From Pelotomaculum schinkii (GTDB lineage Bacteria; Bacillota; Desulfotomaculia; Desulfotomaculales; Pelotomaculaceae): DNA of 64,000 nucleotides. The stretch lies in contig NZ_QFGA01000002.1 of NCBI RefSeq assembly GCF_004369205.1, positions 62,001 through 126,000 of the forward strand. Reading direction: 5' to 3'. Made by a program: the position numbers and the translations under genes. The first letter of the stretch is position 1, and the number at the start of each line of letters is the position of its first letter. The notes under the pieces are model-generated. The model made no database searches and was not told the DNA's origin. It worked only from the letters and a program-made list of their open reading frames with translations. This document shows positions 8,905 to 18,216 of this stretch, piece after piece.

Positions 8905-9876
8905 TCACTTGCCGTTGCCCAGTTCTTTGAAAACATCGGGATATAAAATACTCCCGACCTCAACGATACCTTCCAACAACCTCATGGTAGGCCTGGACAT
9001 GATTTCCTCATTCAACACATATACCTGTCGTTCCTGGACAGCTTTTATAATCCGGAAACCGGGGCGGTTGTAGACGTCCTGTTCCCTGACCCGGTTCATT
9101 TCACCGTTTTGCACGATGTAGACATCAATATCATTGCTCCTGGTCAGCAGCCGCTCCTGACCGTAAGCCGCAATGGTACTCCCCTCCCTGACCGCCCTGG
9201 CGTCCGCGGCAATATTTACGGCTCCCGCCCGCTCCAGTACAAAGGCAGCGTTTGAATCTGACGTGCAGGTCTTTAGGTCGTCCTGGTTGGTTTCAAAAAA
9301 AACTCTCTTTCGTTCTTCCGGCGAAATTTGCTCGACTACTTCCTCGATTTCCTGCAGCTTCTTGTTAAAGCCATCCACAAGGTCCCCGGCTTCCTTCTCC
9401 TTTCCGGTTAGCTTGCCAAGTTTCTGAAGATACGTAAAGAATTGCTCGATGTTCTCCGGGTACAGGGTCACAACTGGTATACCCGCGGCTTCCAGTTTGG
9501 TGATAAAATCGGGATTGGCGTTTGATATAAAGGGCCTGCTTAAGACCAGATCCGGCCTGGCGGCAATAACCTTTTCAGGGTCTCCCCGGAAGCTGAACCC
9601 TGGTTTTGTCAGCGCTTCAGGCGGGTAGGTCTCATTACCGGAAACACCTACGATCTCCTCGCTCAAGCCCAGGGCGAAGAGGTTCTCCGTGTGGGCCGGG
9701 TACAGCGATACAATGCGCCTGGCCGTTTCTTTAAGCCTGATTTCTTTGCCGAGGTCGTCGACTACGACAATCCCGCCGGATTCCTCTGTTGGTTTGGATG
9801 AGCCGCATCCGGCCAGCATGCCAAAAAGCAGCAAGAAGATAAACAAAATTATAAGCTTTCTACGATGCAAAAACAT
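8905..9876 (-). CDS. btuF: Corrinoid/iron-type ABC transporter substrate-binding lipoprotein
   Basis: A 323-residue extracellular lipoprotein. The signal peptide ends in the lipobox LAGCGSS near residue 25, so the mature protein is anchored to the outer face of the membrane. The rest is the cobalamin/ferric-siderophore binding fold (RRIVSLYPAHTENLFALGL, GVSGNETYPPEA, a long interdomain helix). The riboswitch upstream and cbiL downstream favour a corrinoid over a siderophore; residue-level proof is lacking. It forms a transporter with the two genes upstream. Confidence 0.85.
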   Translation of the reverse strand: MFLHRRKLIILFIFLLLFGMLAGCGSSKPTEESGGIVVVDDLGKEIRLKETARRIVSLYPAHTENLFALGLSEEIVGVSGNETYPPEALTKPGFSFRGDPEKVIAARPDLVLSRPFISNANPDFITKLEAAGIPVVTLYPENIEQFFTYLQKLGKLTGKEKEAGDLVDGFNKKLQEIEEVVEQISPEERKRVFFETNQDDLKTCTSDSNAAFVLERAGAVNIAADARAVREGSTIAAYGQERLLTRSNDIDVYIVQNGEMNRVREQDVYNRPGFRIIKAVQERQVYVLNEEIMSRPTMRLLEGIVEVGSILYPDVFKELGNGK

Positions 9877-9891
9877 TTGCTTTTCCTCCTT

Positions 9892-10686
9892 TTAGGCCAG
9901 TTCCGGCAAAAGCGACAGGTTATATACACCATTGCAGGTGTTTTTCTGTATTTGCACCTTGATTTTGAAAACCTTGCTTATAACTTCTTCGTTAAAAACC
10001 TGCTCTGCCGGACCGCTGCAGACCACCTTGCCCCTTTCCAGGTAGACCAGTTCATCACAAAATATACCGGCAAGGCTCAGGTCGTGCATCGCGGCAATTA
10101 CAGTCAAGCCTTGCTCTACATTCATTCTTTTCACCAGGCTCATCAACTCGATCTTGTGGCAAATATCCAAATTGGAAGTGGCTTCGTCGAGAAAAAGCAC
10201 TTCCGGCGTCTGGGCCAGCGCTCGCGCCAGAATCACCCGCTGTCGTTCACCGCCGCTCAAGTTGGTGATGGGCTTTTCAGCATGTTCCATAATCCCGCAT
10301 ACCTCCATACACCGGTACACTACCTCCAGGTCGGCGCCGGTAGACCTGGCAAAGCGGTTCAGGTGCGGCTTGCGTCCCATCATGACGATTTCCGTTACGG
10401 AAAAGGGGAAATTTATATAATAATCCTGTGGCACTACCGCAAAACTCCGGGCAATTTCCCTGCGGCTATAGCCGCTCAGGTCCCGGTCCTGCCAGAGAAC
10501 GCGGCCGGAGGTAGGTTTCATGGCGCCGCTGAGCACACTGATTAAAGTCGTTTTGCCGCTGCCGTTGGGCCCGAGGAGCCCGTAAAAACCACCATGCCTG
10601 ATTTCCATACTGACTTCCTGCAGTGCCGCTTGGATTCCGTAATCCATTGTTACCCGGTCGGTGTAGAGCAGGGCAGTTGCTTTCAT
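9892..10686 (-). CDS. btuD: Corrinoid ABC transporter ATP-binding protein
   Basis: A 264-residue ATPase of the BtuD/FecE class: Walker A GPNGSGKTT, Q-loop VVPQDYYINFPFSV, signature LSGGERQRV, Walker B VLFLDEATSNLD, switch His in AAMHDLSLA. It powers import through the permease encoded ten bases upstream, with the lipoprotein encoded 15 bases downstream. The operon order is permease, ATPase, binding protein. Confidence 0.9.
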   Translation of the reverse strand: MKATALLYTDRVTMDYGIQAALQEVSMEIRHGGFYGLLGPNGSGKTTLISVLSGAMKPTSGRVLWQDRDLSGYSRREIARSFAVVPQDYYINFPFSVTEIVMMGRKPHLNRFARSTGADLEVVYRCMEVCGIMEHAEKPITNLSGGERQRVILARALAQTPEVLFLDEATSNLDICHKIELMSLVKRMNVEQGLTVIAAMHDLSLAGIFCDELVYLERGKVVCSGPAEQVFNEEVISKVFKIKVQIQKNTCNGVYNLSLLPELA

Positions 10687-10695
10687 GGCTGCCTC

Positions 10696-11763
10696 CTAGT
10701 AAATCTGCTTTTTGGCTTTAAGCTTGAAAATATAACAGAAAAAAGGTCCGCCCAGCAGGGCTGTAAGGACACCTACCGGGATCTCCGTGGCCAGAAGGCT
10801 TCTGGCAATGGTATCGGCGCCACAAAGGAGCAGGGCTCCGCCCAAGGCCGAAGCCGGGAGCAGGATGCGGTGGTCGGAACCCACCAGCATGCGCATCAGG
10901 TGGGGCACAATCAGACCCACAAAGCCGATGACTCCGGAGACAGAAACGCAGACCGCCGTCATCATTGACGAGGCCACGAGCAGGATCGTGGTCACCTGGC
11001 CGTCATTGACGCCCAACTGCCTGGCCTGTTTTGTGCCCAGGCTGAGTACGTTGAGGTCGTCAGCAAAATAGCAGCAAACAGCAATGCCAACCAGGACCGC
11101 GGGCAGGCACAGGTAAACATGATGCCAGCTCCGCGAGGCAAAGCTTCCCATCAGCCAGAAAACGATTGAGCCCACTCCTTCCCCGGCCAGGCTCTTTACA
11201 AAGCTGATGGCCGCAGAAAGAATGGCGCTGACGATAACACCGGAGAGAATCAGGTTGGTCACAGCCAAAACCCCGTCAGCCAAAGCCAGACCGTACACTA
11301 CAGCCAAAGCAAGCAGTGCGCCGGCCAAAGCCAATAATGATATGGAAAGGCTTGCCAGGTCACCAGGCAGATAGATCCCGAAGAAGATGGCCAACGTGGC
11401 CCCAAAAGCAGCTCCGGTAGAAACACCAAGGGTATAAGGATCGGCCAGCGGGTTCATCAGAAGCCCCTGAAAAACGGCGCCGGCGGCGCCCAGGCCGGCC
11501 CCTACCAGAACGGCTACAATGATCCGCGGCAGCCTGATATCCATGAGTACTGCCTGGTGTACATCATCCAGCGCTCCGGATGTGGCGCTGCCGGCGCTAA
11601 ATGATGTGAATATAATCCGCGCTATCTCCGCAGGCGGAATCTTGACCACGCCCTGACCGGTAAAATAAAGGCAGGCGGCCACCAGCAGGACGGCCAGTAA
11701 AACTATCACCCAAAGCCTTTGGCGCTCTTTTTTTTTGAATTTCAGTACAAACTCCTGCTGCAT
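10696..11763 (-). CDS. btuC: Corrinoid ABC transporter permease
   Basis: A 355-residue FecCD/BtuC-family permease with about ten helices. The family signatures LPRIIVAVLVGAGLGAAGAVFQG, LADPYTLGVSTGAAFGA and the C-terminal GVIGFVGLIVPHLMR are all present (each spans a helix junction that contacts the ATPase). I use ATG 11763; an earlier ATG at 11802 lacks a ribosome site. It is the first gene after the cobalamin riboswitch, which should shut the operon off when B12 is plentiful. Confidence 0.9.
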   Translation of the reverse strand: MQQEFVLKFKKKERQRLWVIVLLAVLLVAACLYFTGQGVVKIPPAEIARIIFTSFSAGSATSGALDDVHQAVLMDIRLPRIIVAVLVGAGLGAAGAVFQGLLMNPLADPYTLGVSTGAAFGATLAIFFGIYLPGDLASLSISLLALAGALLALAVVYGLALADGVLAVTNLILSGVIVSAILSAAISFVKSLAGEGVGSIVFWLMGSFASRSWHHVYLCLPAVLVGIAVCCYFADDLNVLSLGTKQARQLGVNDGQVTTILLVASSMMTAVCVSVSGVIGFVGLIVPHLMRMLVGSDHRILLPASALGGALLLCGADTIARSLLATEIPVGVLTALLGGPFFCYIFKLKAKKQIY

Positions 11764-11892
11764 TGAGACCTGCCCGTCGCATTGATATCTTGATAATGAC
11801 ATATCCGGTTAATTGAGCAGTCAAGGTTTCATTTAAGAAAGCTCGAGGAATCATGATCTATTAAAAAATTGACTATTGTTTGAAAAGTGATC

Positions 11893-11913
11893 CCGGCAGG
11901 CTGCGCCTGCCGG
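11893..11913. other. Perfect GC hairpin in the btuC leader
   Basis: CCGGCAGGC (11893-11901) pairs perfectly with GCCTGCCGG (11905-11913) around a 3-base loop, with a CCCC/GGGG hairpin right beside it. It lies between the riboswitch terminator and btuC. Its role is unknown; it could be an mRNA stability element or a repeat unit. Confidence 0.45.
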
Positions 11914-11957
11914 CCCCTTGCGCGGGGAAACCATACGAAAAGGAGGAGATATAACAT

Positions 11958-11989
11958 GGAAAAGCCCGGCTTATAGCAAAAGCCGGGCT
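11958..11989 (-). terminator. Riboswitch-controlled terminator
   Basis: On the minus strand AGCCCGGCTT pairs with AAGCCGGGCT (10 bp, 7-base loop) and runs into TTTTCC. It stands about 60 bases after the B12 box, the expected place for a transcription-attenuating terminator. Confidence 0.75.
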
Positions 11990-12044
11990 GTCCAAAAAAG
12001 GCTTAAAACCTTCTCATAGATCCCTTTAATGCGCCTTCCTTTCC

Positions 12045-12228
12045 GAGGCAGGAGGCACGTGACTTTTGCCCAGGCAGGTCTACTGACTTGTGTTTCGCTG
12101 CCGGCTCCACCTTCCCAGGCCTTGACCCAGTGGTATTTGGAGCGGCTCCACACTTACAGTGGCCGGACCGTCCGGGACTTGCACCCGGTTCCCTTTTCAT
12201 CCCCGTAAAAATGGGGACACCTGCAACA
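12045..12228 (-). ncRNA. Cobalamin (AdoCbl) riboswitch
   Basis: Read on the minus strand, the segment has the conserved core GGGAACCGGGTGCAAGTCCC, then ACGG..CC..CCACTGTAA, and after a variable arm the B12 box GTCAGTAGACCTGCC (12068-12088). GCAGG near 12225 and CCTGC near 12048 can close the outer stem. A -10-like TATAAT lies at 12244-12249. A terminator and then btuC follow, so high cobalamin should stop transcription of the uptake operon. Confidence 0.93.
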
Positions 12229-12377
12229 ACTTATTTTGTTGAAATTATACTAACATTGTTTTCGATGTTTGTCCATATATTATTTATTCTGCCTGATGCA
12301 ACCTGCCTTGATATTTTCTTCCTGGCTGCAGAATTAAAATATTTGGATGCAATAGGTCTGCGCAAAGTCAACGCGCC

Positions 12378-15065
12378 TTACTGCAGCAGGTTATTTTCGC
12401 GCTCCGTCGGGTCGTATAACAAGCCCGGCGACTGCAGCCTGTTTTCATAAACGGCGTCATTTTCCTTATAAACCGCAGGGTCATAGGACTGGCGCAGAAT
12501 CTCTTCAAGCTCGGCAATCAGAGGCAGGCGGGGATTGCTTGTTGTACACTGGTCTTCGAAAGCTTTTTCGGCCAACTGTGGAAGCTTGGCCATAAACTGC
12601 TGCCGGTCAACACCCAGTTCACTGAATGTCGCCGGGACACCCAGGCTTTTGTTCAGGGTCCGCACCGCATTGACCAGGCTGCGCACACCCTCTTCGGGAG
12701 TTGCCGCGGGAAGGCCGAGGTAGGCGGCTATCTGACGGTATTTTTCAGTGGCAACAAAGTGTCTGTATTTCGGAAATGAAACAAATTTCGTGGGCAACGC
12801 AGCATTGTACTCAATTACATACGGGAGCAAAATAGCATTCGCCCGGCCGTGCGGGATATCAAATTCCCCCCCCACCTTGTGGGCCAGGCTGTGGTTGATG
12901 CCCAAAAAGGCGTTGGTAAAGGCCATGCCCGCTATGGTTGAGGCATAGTGCATGTTTTCCCTGGCCAAACTTTCGCCCTCCTGCCAGGACCGCGGCAGGT
13001 AGCGGAAAACCAGGTCGATGGCCTTTAAGGCCAGGGAATCGCTAAATTCTGAAGCCATCACCGACACATAAGACTCAATTGCGTGAGACAAAACGTCCAG
13101 ACCAGAGTCGGCAGCCAGAGAGCTGGGTAACGATTCCACGAAATCCGGGTCGACAATGGCCACGTCCGGCGTTAATTCGTAGTCCGTCAGGGGGTACTTG
13201 ATATCTTTGCCCCGGTCCGTAATCACGGCGAAGGCAGTCACTTCCGAGCCGCTGCCGCTGGTCGTAGGTATCGCCACCAGCCTGGCCTTACGCCCTAATT
13301 TGGGGAACTTATAGGTCCGCTTGCGTATGTCGAGGAACTTAAGCTTTAAAAATTCAAATTCAACCTCCGGGTGCTCATAAAACAACCACATCCCCTTGGC
13401 CGCGTCAATGGCGGAGCCCCCGCCCAGAGCAATGATCGTGTCGGGCTGGAAACGCTTCATGATATCGCGGCCTTTCAGCACCAGTTCCAGCGAAGGGTTG
13501 GGCTCAACCTCGCTGAACACCTCCACCTGGGGCCGTTCTGTTCTCTTTTCCAGGTGGTACCTGATCTTGTCGAGGTAGCCGAGCTGTACCAGCGGCGGAT
13601 CGGTTACGATAAAGGCCCGCCTGATTTCCGGCATTTTGGAGAGATACTGAACCGAGCCCCGTTCAAAGTAAATTCTCTCCGGCACCTTAAACCACTGCAT
13701 GTTGACCCGCCTTTGAGCCACCCTTTTAATGTTGATCAGGTTAACCGCGCTGACGTTGGCGGTAGTGGAGTTTCTTCCGTAGGAACCACAGCCCAGTGTC
13801 AGGGAGGGTGTGTTGGTATTGTATATATCACCTATGGCTCCATGCGAGGAAGGTGAATTGACAATAATCCTGCCCACCGGTATCCTGCTCGAAAATTCTT
13901 CAATGATACCGTCATCAGACGAGTGAATCACGGCTGAATGGCCCATCCCGCCGAATTCCACCATTTGCCGGCAGCGTTCAATACCCTGCCGGACCCCATC
14001 TACAATATAATAGGCCAGGATGGGGCTGAGCTTTTCCCGCGACAGAGGGTACTCCGGCCCCACCCCGTCCAGCGGCACAACCAGTATTTTAGTTGCATCA
14101 GGTACGCTAAAACCGGCCATTCCGGCAATTGTCGCAGCCTTCTTGCCGACCACCTCCGGGCTCATCGAGCAGGTTTCGCCACAGGTGGCCAAACTTTCCA
14201 AGCTTTTCGCCTCCTCAGGAGAAACAAAATAACAGCCGTTCTCAACCAGGAGACCTTTCACCTCTGACGCCACCTCGCGGTCGACGATTACCCCCTGTTC
14301 AGAAGCGCAGATCATCCCGTTGTCAAAAGTTTTACTTAAGATCAGGTCTGTGACGGCCCTTTTTACGTCGGCGGTTTTTTCTATGTAACAGGGCACGTTG
14401 CCCGGCCCCACTCCGAGGGCCGGCTTGCCGCTGCTGTAAGCGGACTGGACCATTCCCGCTCCTCCCGTGGCCAGGATCAACGCCACCCCCGGGTGAGACA
14501 TCAGCATCCTGGTGGCGTTAAGCGAGGGGCGTTCAATCCAGCTGACGCAGTCAACCGGAGCCCCGGCGGCCACTGCAGCCTCCAGCACGGTTTTCGCGGC
14601 AGCCACGCTGCTTTTCTGTGCCCCGGGATGAAAGCCGAAAACAATCGGGTTTCTGGTTTTAATTGAAATCAGGGACTTAAACAGCACGGTAGAGGTGGGG
14701 TTGGTTACCGGTGTAACGCCCGCAATCACTCCTACCGGTTCGGCTATCTCATAATAGCCCTCTTCCTCATTCTCATGAATCACGCCCACAGTCCGGTGAG
14801 CTTTAATATCGTGATAAACGTATTCCGTCGCGAAGATGTTCTTGGTGATCTTGTCCTCGTATACTCCCCGGCCGGTCTCCTCCAGCGCCAGCTTGGCCAG
14901 TTCCATATGCCGGTCCAAACCCGCCAGGGCCATGGCCTTCACAATCCGGTCCACGTCCTCCTGGCTCAACTCCATCATCCGCCGCAAGGCTTCCTGCGCC
15001 TTTTCGATCAGGGCGTCGATCATCTCCCTGTCTTTAGTATCGTCTTCCCCTTTTCTCCCCGTCAT
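12378..15065 (-). CDS. adhE: Bifunctional acetaldehyde-CoA/alcohol dehydrogenase
   Basis: An 895-residue two-domain enzyme reducing acetyl-CoA to acetaldehyde and then ethanol with NADH (or the reverse). The N-terminal aldehyde dehydrogenase has its catalytic Cys253 in NGMICASEQ. The C-terminal iron-dependent alcohol dehydrogenase has GGGSAIDAAK, TTSGSGSEV and the metal-binding NHSLAHKVGGEFDIPHG. Of two near ATGs I favour 15065 (MTGRKGED): AAGGAAGG is then seven or eight bases away, whereas it abuts the ATG at 15071. No Rex operator was clearly seen upstream. Confidence 0.95.
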   Translation of the reverse strand: MTGRKGEDDTKDREMIDALIEKAQEALRRMMELSQEDVDRIVKAMALAGLDRHMELAKLALEETGRGVYEDKITKNIFATEYVYHDIKAHRTVGVIHENEEEGYYEIAEPVGVIAGVTPVTNPTSTVLFKSLISIKTRNPIVFGFHPGAQKSSVAAAKTVLEAAVAAGAPVDCVSWIERPSLNATRMLMSHPGVALILATGGAGMVQSAYSSGKPALGVGPGNVPCYIEKTADVKRAVTDLILSKTFDNGMICASEQGVIVDREVASEVKGLLVENGCYFVSPEEAKSLESLATCGETCSMSPEVVGKKAATIAGMAGFSVPDATKILVVPLDGVGPEYPLSREKLSPILAYYIVDGVRQGIERCRQMVEFGGMGHSAVIHSSDDGIIEEFSSRIPVGRIIVNSPSSHGAIGDIYNTNTPSLTLGCGSYGRNSTTANVSAVNLINIKRVAQRRVNMQWFKVPERIYFERGSVQYLSKMPEIRRAFIVTDPPLVQLGYLDKIRYHLEKRTERPQVEVFSEVEPNPSLELVLKGRDIMKRFQPDTIIALGGGSAIDAAKGMWLFYEHPEVEFEFLKLKFLDIRKRTYKFPKLGRKARLVAIPTTSGSGSEVTAFAVITDRGKDIKYPLTDYELTPDVAIVDPDFVESLPSSLAADSGLDVLSHAIESYVSVMASEFSDSLALKAIDLVFRYLPRSWQEGESLARENMHYASTIAGMAFTNAFLGINHSLAHKVGGEFDIPHGRANAILLPYVIEYNAALPTKFVSFPKYRHFVATEKYRQIAAYLGLPAATPEEGVRSLVNAVRTLNKSLGVPATFSELGVDRQQFMAKLPQLAEKAFEDQCTTSNPRLPLIAELEEILRQSYDPAVYKENDAVYENRLQSPGLLYDPTERENNLLQ

Positions 15066-15228
15066 GCCCATCCCTTCCTTTTAAAAGAACTATATATTAA
15101 GAAGTATCTCCGCCAGGAGCAGTAATATTCCGCAACGGGAAGATCAAGAGCCGCCGCCGGCGGCAAAATAGCCGTAAAGCTAATTCTGCACAAGAAAGCC
15201 CGTATAACGCCTAGAGGGCTTTCACCAA

Positions 15229-15257
15229 TTGTGAAAAAAGATAAGACATTGTACAAT
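15229..15257 (+). promoter_or_regulatory. Probable sigma-A promoter of the DUF1847 gene
   Basis: TTGTGA (15229-15234), a 17-base spacer, and TACAAT (15252-15257). The -10 box is part of a 10-bp palindrome ATTGTACAAT. The only plus-strand gene downstream starts at 15388, leaving a leader of about 125 bases without recognised structure. Confidence 0.5.
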
Positions 15258-15387
15258 AAAGGAAACATGTCCACAAACCCGTATATGTGCTTTTTGCAAG
15301 CGAACCTATAGCTTTATGTATTGCAACTCTTGGGCATGGGTTTAGCTGGAACCCGAGATATTCTTTATAAGGAAGGGGGACCTTGTC

Positions 15388-16014
15388 TTGCTGAGCTGCG
15401 CAAAATGTGGAAGGTATACCTGTAGAGAGGGGAAGCCGGGGAACTTGCCTCAGGACTGCCCGATGCAGTCCTATGGGGCAGTATACGAAGAGGCCGGGCA
15501 GGCCTACCAGGGAACAGACGGGCGCCTGGCCTACCTTGCGGCCAAAGTCGAGGCAACCGGCTACGGGATATGGCCCAGACTGCGTGAAATCATGGAGTTC
15601 TCAAATATGGCTGGTTTTACCAGGCTTGGCCTGGCTTTCTGCGTAGGGCTCCGCCGGGAAGCCCTGGAGGTTACCAGGATACTGGAGAACAATGGTTTCA
15701 CCGTGCTGTCTGTCATGTGTAAAACCGGGGCAAAAGCCAAGGAAGAGCTGGGCATACGGGATGAAGAGAAGGTCCGCCCCGGCCAGTTCGAAGCCATGTG
15801 CAACCCCATCGCCCAGGCCAAGCTCTTAAATGTTGAAAAACCAGATTTGAATATCCTATTAGGCTTGTGTGTCGGACACGATACCCTGTTTATCAAGCAT
15901 TCCGACGCGCCAATAACAGTCCTGGCGGCCAAAGACCGGGTTACAGGCCACAACCCGCTGGCGTCCATTTACGCCTCCCATTACTTCAGCGGCAAGCTGC
16001 AGGTGGACAAATAA
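15388..16014 (+). CDS. DUF1847 Cys-rich protein
   Basis: A 208-residue soluble protein of the DUF1847 family, common in anaerobes and presumed to bind metal; no function is established. The N-terminus has a CxxC-type cluster (CAKCGRYTC, then DCPMQSYG), and more Cys occur in FCVGLRREA, VMCKTGAKAKEELG, EAMCNPIAQA and GLCVGHDTLF, the last resembling family core motifs. The start is TTG 15388: GGAAGGGGG lies eight bases upstream and translation begins LSCAKCG. It follows its own likely promoter. Confidence 0.82.
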   Translation: MLSCAKCGRYTCREGKPGNLPQDCPMQSYGAVYEEAGQAYQGTDGRLAYLAAKVEATGYGIWPRLREIMEFSNMAGFTRLGLAFCVGLRREALEVTRILENNGFTVLSVMCKTGAKAKEELGIRDEEKVRPGQFEAMCNPIAQAKLLNVEKPDLNILLGLCVGHDTLFIKHSDAPITVLAAKDRVTGHNPLASIYASHYFSGKLQVDK

Positions 16015-16049
16015 ACAGTTTAACATTCATTAGATAACTAGGTTTCTCC

Positions 16050-16673
16050 TTATTTCAAAATTCCGGCTTTTTTATGTAAATTTAGTATTCTTGCTACATC
16101 TTTCTCGGAAATCAAGTGAACATTATTTATCATTTGAAAAGTATGCTTGCGCTTGAACAGCAAACACTTAACACCCCGGAACACCCAGCAAACCGGCAGC
16201 AAAAATGGCAGTTTACCCAGGAACGGATACTGTATTTTCATATGCTCCAGTCCAGGCAAAAACAACTTCAGACAATATCTATACTTCGCTGGCCAAACAG
16301 GTCTATTTTCGCCTGCGTACGTGTTCATAGCAGATACTGTCGCATTTTTATTTGTGCCGTAGACCCCGCTGGAAAATATAAAGTCCGCCAATTCATCATA
16401 AAACGCATTGCTCTGTGCATTGCCGAACCACACCTCGGCGAGCCTGAGGATGTTTTTTGCAAACTCCCGGAGCTTGATTTTCTCCAGCTCTGCTTGTATG
16501 TAGTCCCAATCCATTTCATTCCCATAGCGGGTTTTGTATACCCATATATCCATAATGGAGCGGATGCCCGTCCCACCAGTCGTATAGTGCTTTGTGAGAT
16601 GCATCATGATATAAACAAAAAAATCCTCATGGGAAAGCTGATAGGTATATTTGCAGCCGTCTTTCAATTGTTA
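16050..16673 (-). pseudogene. Truncated nucleotidyltransferase-family protein (PF14907-like)
   Basis: About 205 codons resembling the C-terminal two thirds of the uncharacterised nucleotidyltransferase family often found in surface-polysaccharide loci: LSHEDFFVYIMMHLTKHY, GGTGIRSIMDIWVY, and a long helical tail. The N-terminal nucleotidyltransferase core (GSxxD motif) is absent. An in-frame TAA sits two codons before the only start (TTG 16667), which has no ribosome site, and a toxin gene ends 67 bases further up. I read it as a remnant. Confidence 0.65.
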
Positions 16674-16739
16674 AAATGACTGTACCTTTTGAGGGTACCG
16701 ATATATTCGATTCAAACAAATCTCAGTCCAACTACGTGT

Positions 16740-17066
16740 TCATTCCTCTACAATAAATAACTCGCGAAGATAATCTCTGCGACCGTGCAATATTCTATGT
16801 ATGATAACGGTATTATCTATTATTCTGTAGAAAACAAGATATGGCCGAACAACGATAAACCGATATCCACGATTAATAAGGGTATACTCTTCTTCCGACA
16901 ATACCGAACCCATATTGGGAAAAACTGCAAGCCTGGTTATTCCTTCAGTTATTTTTTTCAGCAAAGTTTCTGCGCCAATAATATTATCCCTCGATATGTA
17001 TGAGAAAATCTCATCCATATCGTCAACTGCTATCGGCGTATATCTAATCTTATACTTTTGCGGCAT
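16740..17066 (-). CDS. RelE/ParE-family toxin
   Basis: A 108-residue toxin of the RelE/ParE superfamily: YTPIAVDDMDEIFSYIS at the N-terminus, the central GSVLSEEEYTLINRGYRFIVVRPYLVFY strand region, and the C-terminal IIHRILHGRRDY. ParE-type toxins inhibit gyrase and RelE types cut mRNA on the ribosome; RILHGRRDY looks ParE-like, but I would not assign the target. ATG 17066 follows GAGGAAG and overlaps the antitoxin gene by 17 bases, as usual for co-translated pairs. Confidence 0.87.
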   Translation of the reverse strand: MPQKYKIRYTPIAVDDMDEIFSYISRDNIIGAETLLKKITEGITRLAVFPNMGSVLSEEEYTLINRGYRFIVVRPYLVFYRIIDNTVIIHRILHGRRDYLRELFIVEE

Positions 17067-17322
17067 CAATCTTCCTCTGCATTCTTGCGGTTACTTCATC
17101 GTGTTCAAGCAATTGCTCACCTTCAGCAAGCTGCTTTTCCGCAATCAGTAACTTGGACTGCAATTTAATGCGGGCCTCCATACGCCGGAACGCATCATGA
17201 CTCATAACAACCAAGTCTGCTTCCCCATTACGTGTAAGCACAACCGGCTCGTCAAGCTCATGACAGTATTTTGAAAAGCCATTATAGTCCTGTCGGATGG
17301 TTGTTGATGGCTTAATATTCAT
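17050..17322 (-). CDS. Phd/YefM-family antitoxin
   Basis: A 90-residue antitoxin. The N-terminal part (IKPSTTIRQDYNGFSKYCHE) is the DNA-binding fold of Phd/YefM and VVLTRNGEADLVVMSHDAF its second half; the charged C-terminal helix should wrap the toxin. It starts with AAAGGA 10 bases upstream and overlaps the toxin gene. The complex normally represses its own promoter, which would lie in the AT-rich bases 17323-17400. Confidence 0.87.
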   Translation of the reverse strand: MNIKPSTTIRQDYNGFSKYCHELDEPVVLTRNGEADLVVMSHDAFRRMEARIKLQSKLLIAEKQLAEGEQLLEHDEVTARMQRKIDAAKV

Positions 17323-17407
17323 CTTGCAGACATCCTTTCAAATAACATTATTATAACTATATTCTATCATTTCTATAACATAACACAAGATGGTGTCTAC
17401 CTTAATT

Positions 17408-17956
17408 CTATTTATTGCCCGCAGAATTGGAGCTTTCTCTACCAACGTAGGCGATAGCCTGGGCACGGTTCTCCAGGTGAAGCAGCTCGATGATTCTTTC
17501 CATATGATACTTGACGGTGCGCTCGCTTAAGCCAAGGGTGGCTCCCACTTCCTTGTAGCTCAGGCCTTTGGCCACCAGGCCAAGCACTTCAGCCTGCCGC
17601 GGGGTCAACCGGCCGGTGTCCGCTTCCGGGCCTGTGGCCTTCTCCGGGCCGGCGGCTTGCTCCGGGCCGGTTTGCACCTCCGGCTCTTTTTCAGCCGCCT
17701 GGCGGGCGAATTCCTCCAGCAGCCGGGCGGCCAGTCCGGGAGACAAAGGGGCTTCACCCTGTTCCAGGGTGTGCAGCAGGGCGATAAGCTCCTCCGCATT
17801 GAGGTTCTTCAGCAGGTAGCCGGACGCCCCTCTTTTGACGGCCTCAAACAGGTTTTCGTCATCGTCGAAGGAGGTAAGCATCACTATTTTTACTTCCGGC
17901 ATTTCCTTTTTGATGATATCAAAGGCCAGATAAAAGGGACATATTGAAAATGCATG
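17408..17956 (-). pseudogene. N-terminally truncated LuxR/NarL-type response regulator
   Basis: The C-terminal LuxR helix-turn-helix is complete (LTPRQAEVLGLVAKGLSYKE, then LSERTVKYHMERI), but only the last 40% of the receiver domain remains, from MPEVKIVMLTSFDDD on. The phosphorylated Asp and acidic pocket are missing. Upstream codons stay open to 17956 without receiver motifs, then hit TGA. A linker with GPEQAAGPEKATGPEAD-type repeats joins the domains. Probably a relic; a constitutive DNA-binding fragment from ATG 17902 is the alternative. Confidence 0.65.
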
Positions 17957-17985
17957 TCAGCTCCCCCCTCCGGTGATTATTTGCG

Positions 17986-18203
17986 CTATTGTTTCATCAA
18001 ATCGGCAAGAATCACTTCGCTGACATTCCTTTGCAGGCAGTATTCCATAAGCCTCATTTTTGCCAGCTTACTGGGGATGGTGCGGCCGTTCTCCCATCTG
18101 TTGATTGTAGAAAAACTGATATTCAAATCACGGGCAAGCTGTTCCTGTGTTATCCCCAGCCGGCCAGGAGAGTTTTGACAAGTTCACGAAAGCTTATAAA
18201 CAC
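17986..18203 (-). pseudogene. Frameshifted XRE-family HTH regulator
   Basis: From GTG 18203 (after GGAGG) the frame reads VFISFRELVKTLLAGWG and meets TAA. In another frame from about 18153 it continues ITQEQLARDLNISFSTINRW, then ENGRTIPSKL, to TAG at 17986, a normal Cro/CI helix-turn-helix. Together they make a typical 70-residue regulator, so one single-base indel near 18150-18165 has broken it, unless the assembly is wrong there. An inverted repeat that looks like its operator lies just upstream. Confidence 0.6.
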
Positions 18204-18216
18204 ACCTCCACAATGT

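Noticed and set aside
11941-11978. Plus-strand AGGAGG followed by ATG and a six-codon frame
   Set aside because: It overlaps the riboswitch terminator and ends after MEKPGL; it could be a leader peptide but no downstream plus-strand gene exists.
15221-15260. Rex-type redox operator upstream of adhE
   Set aside because: TTGTGA...TACAA lacks the symmetric TTGTGA-n6-TCACAA form and fits a plus-strand promoter better.
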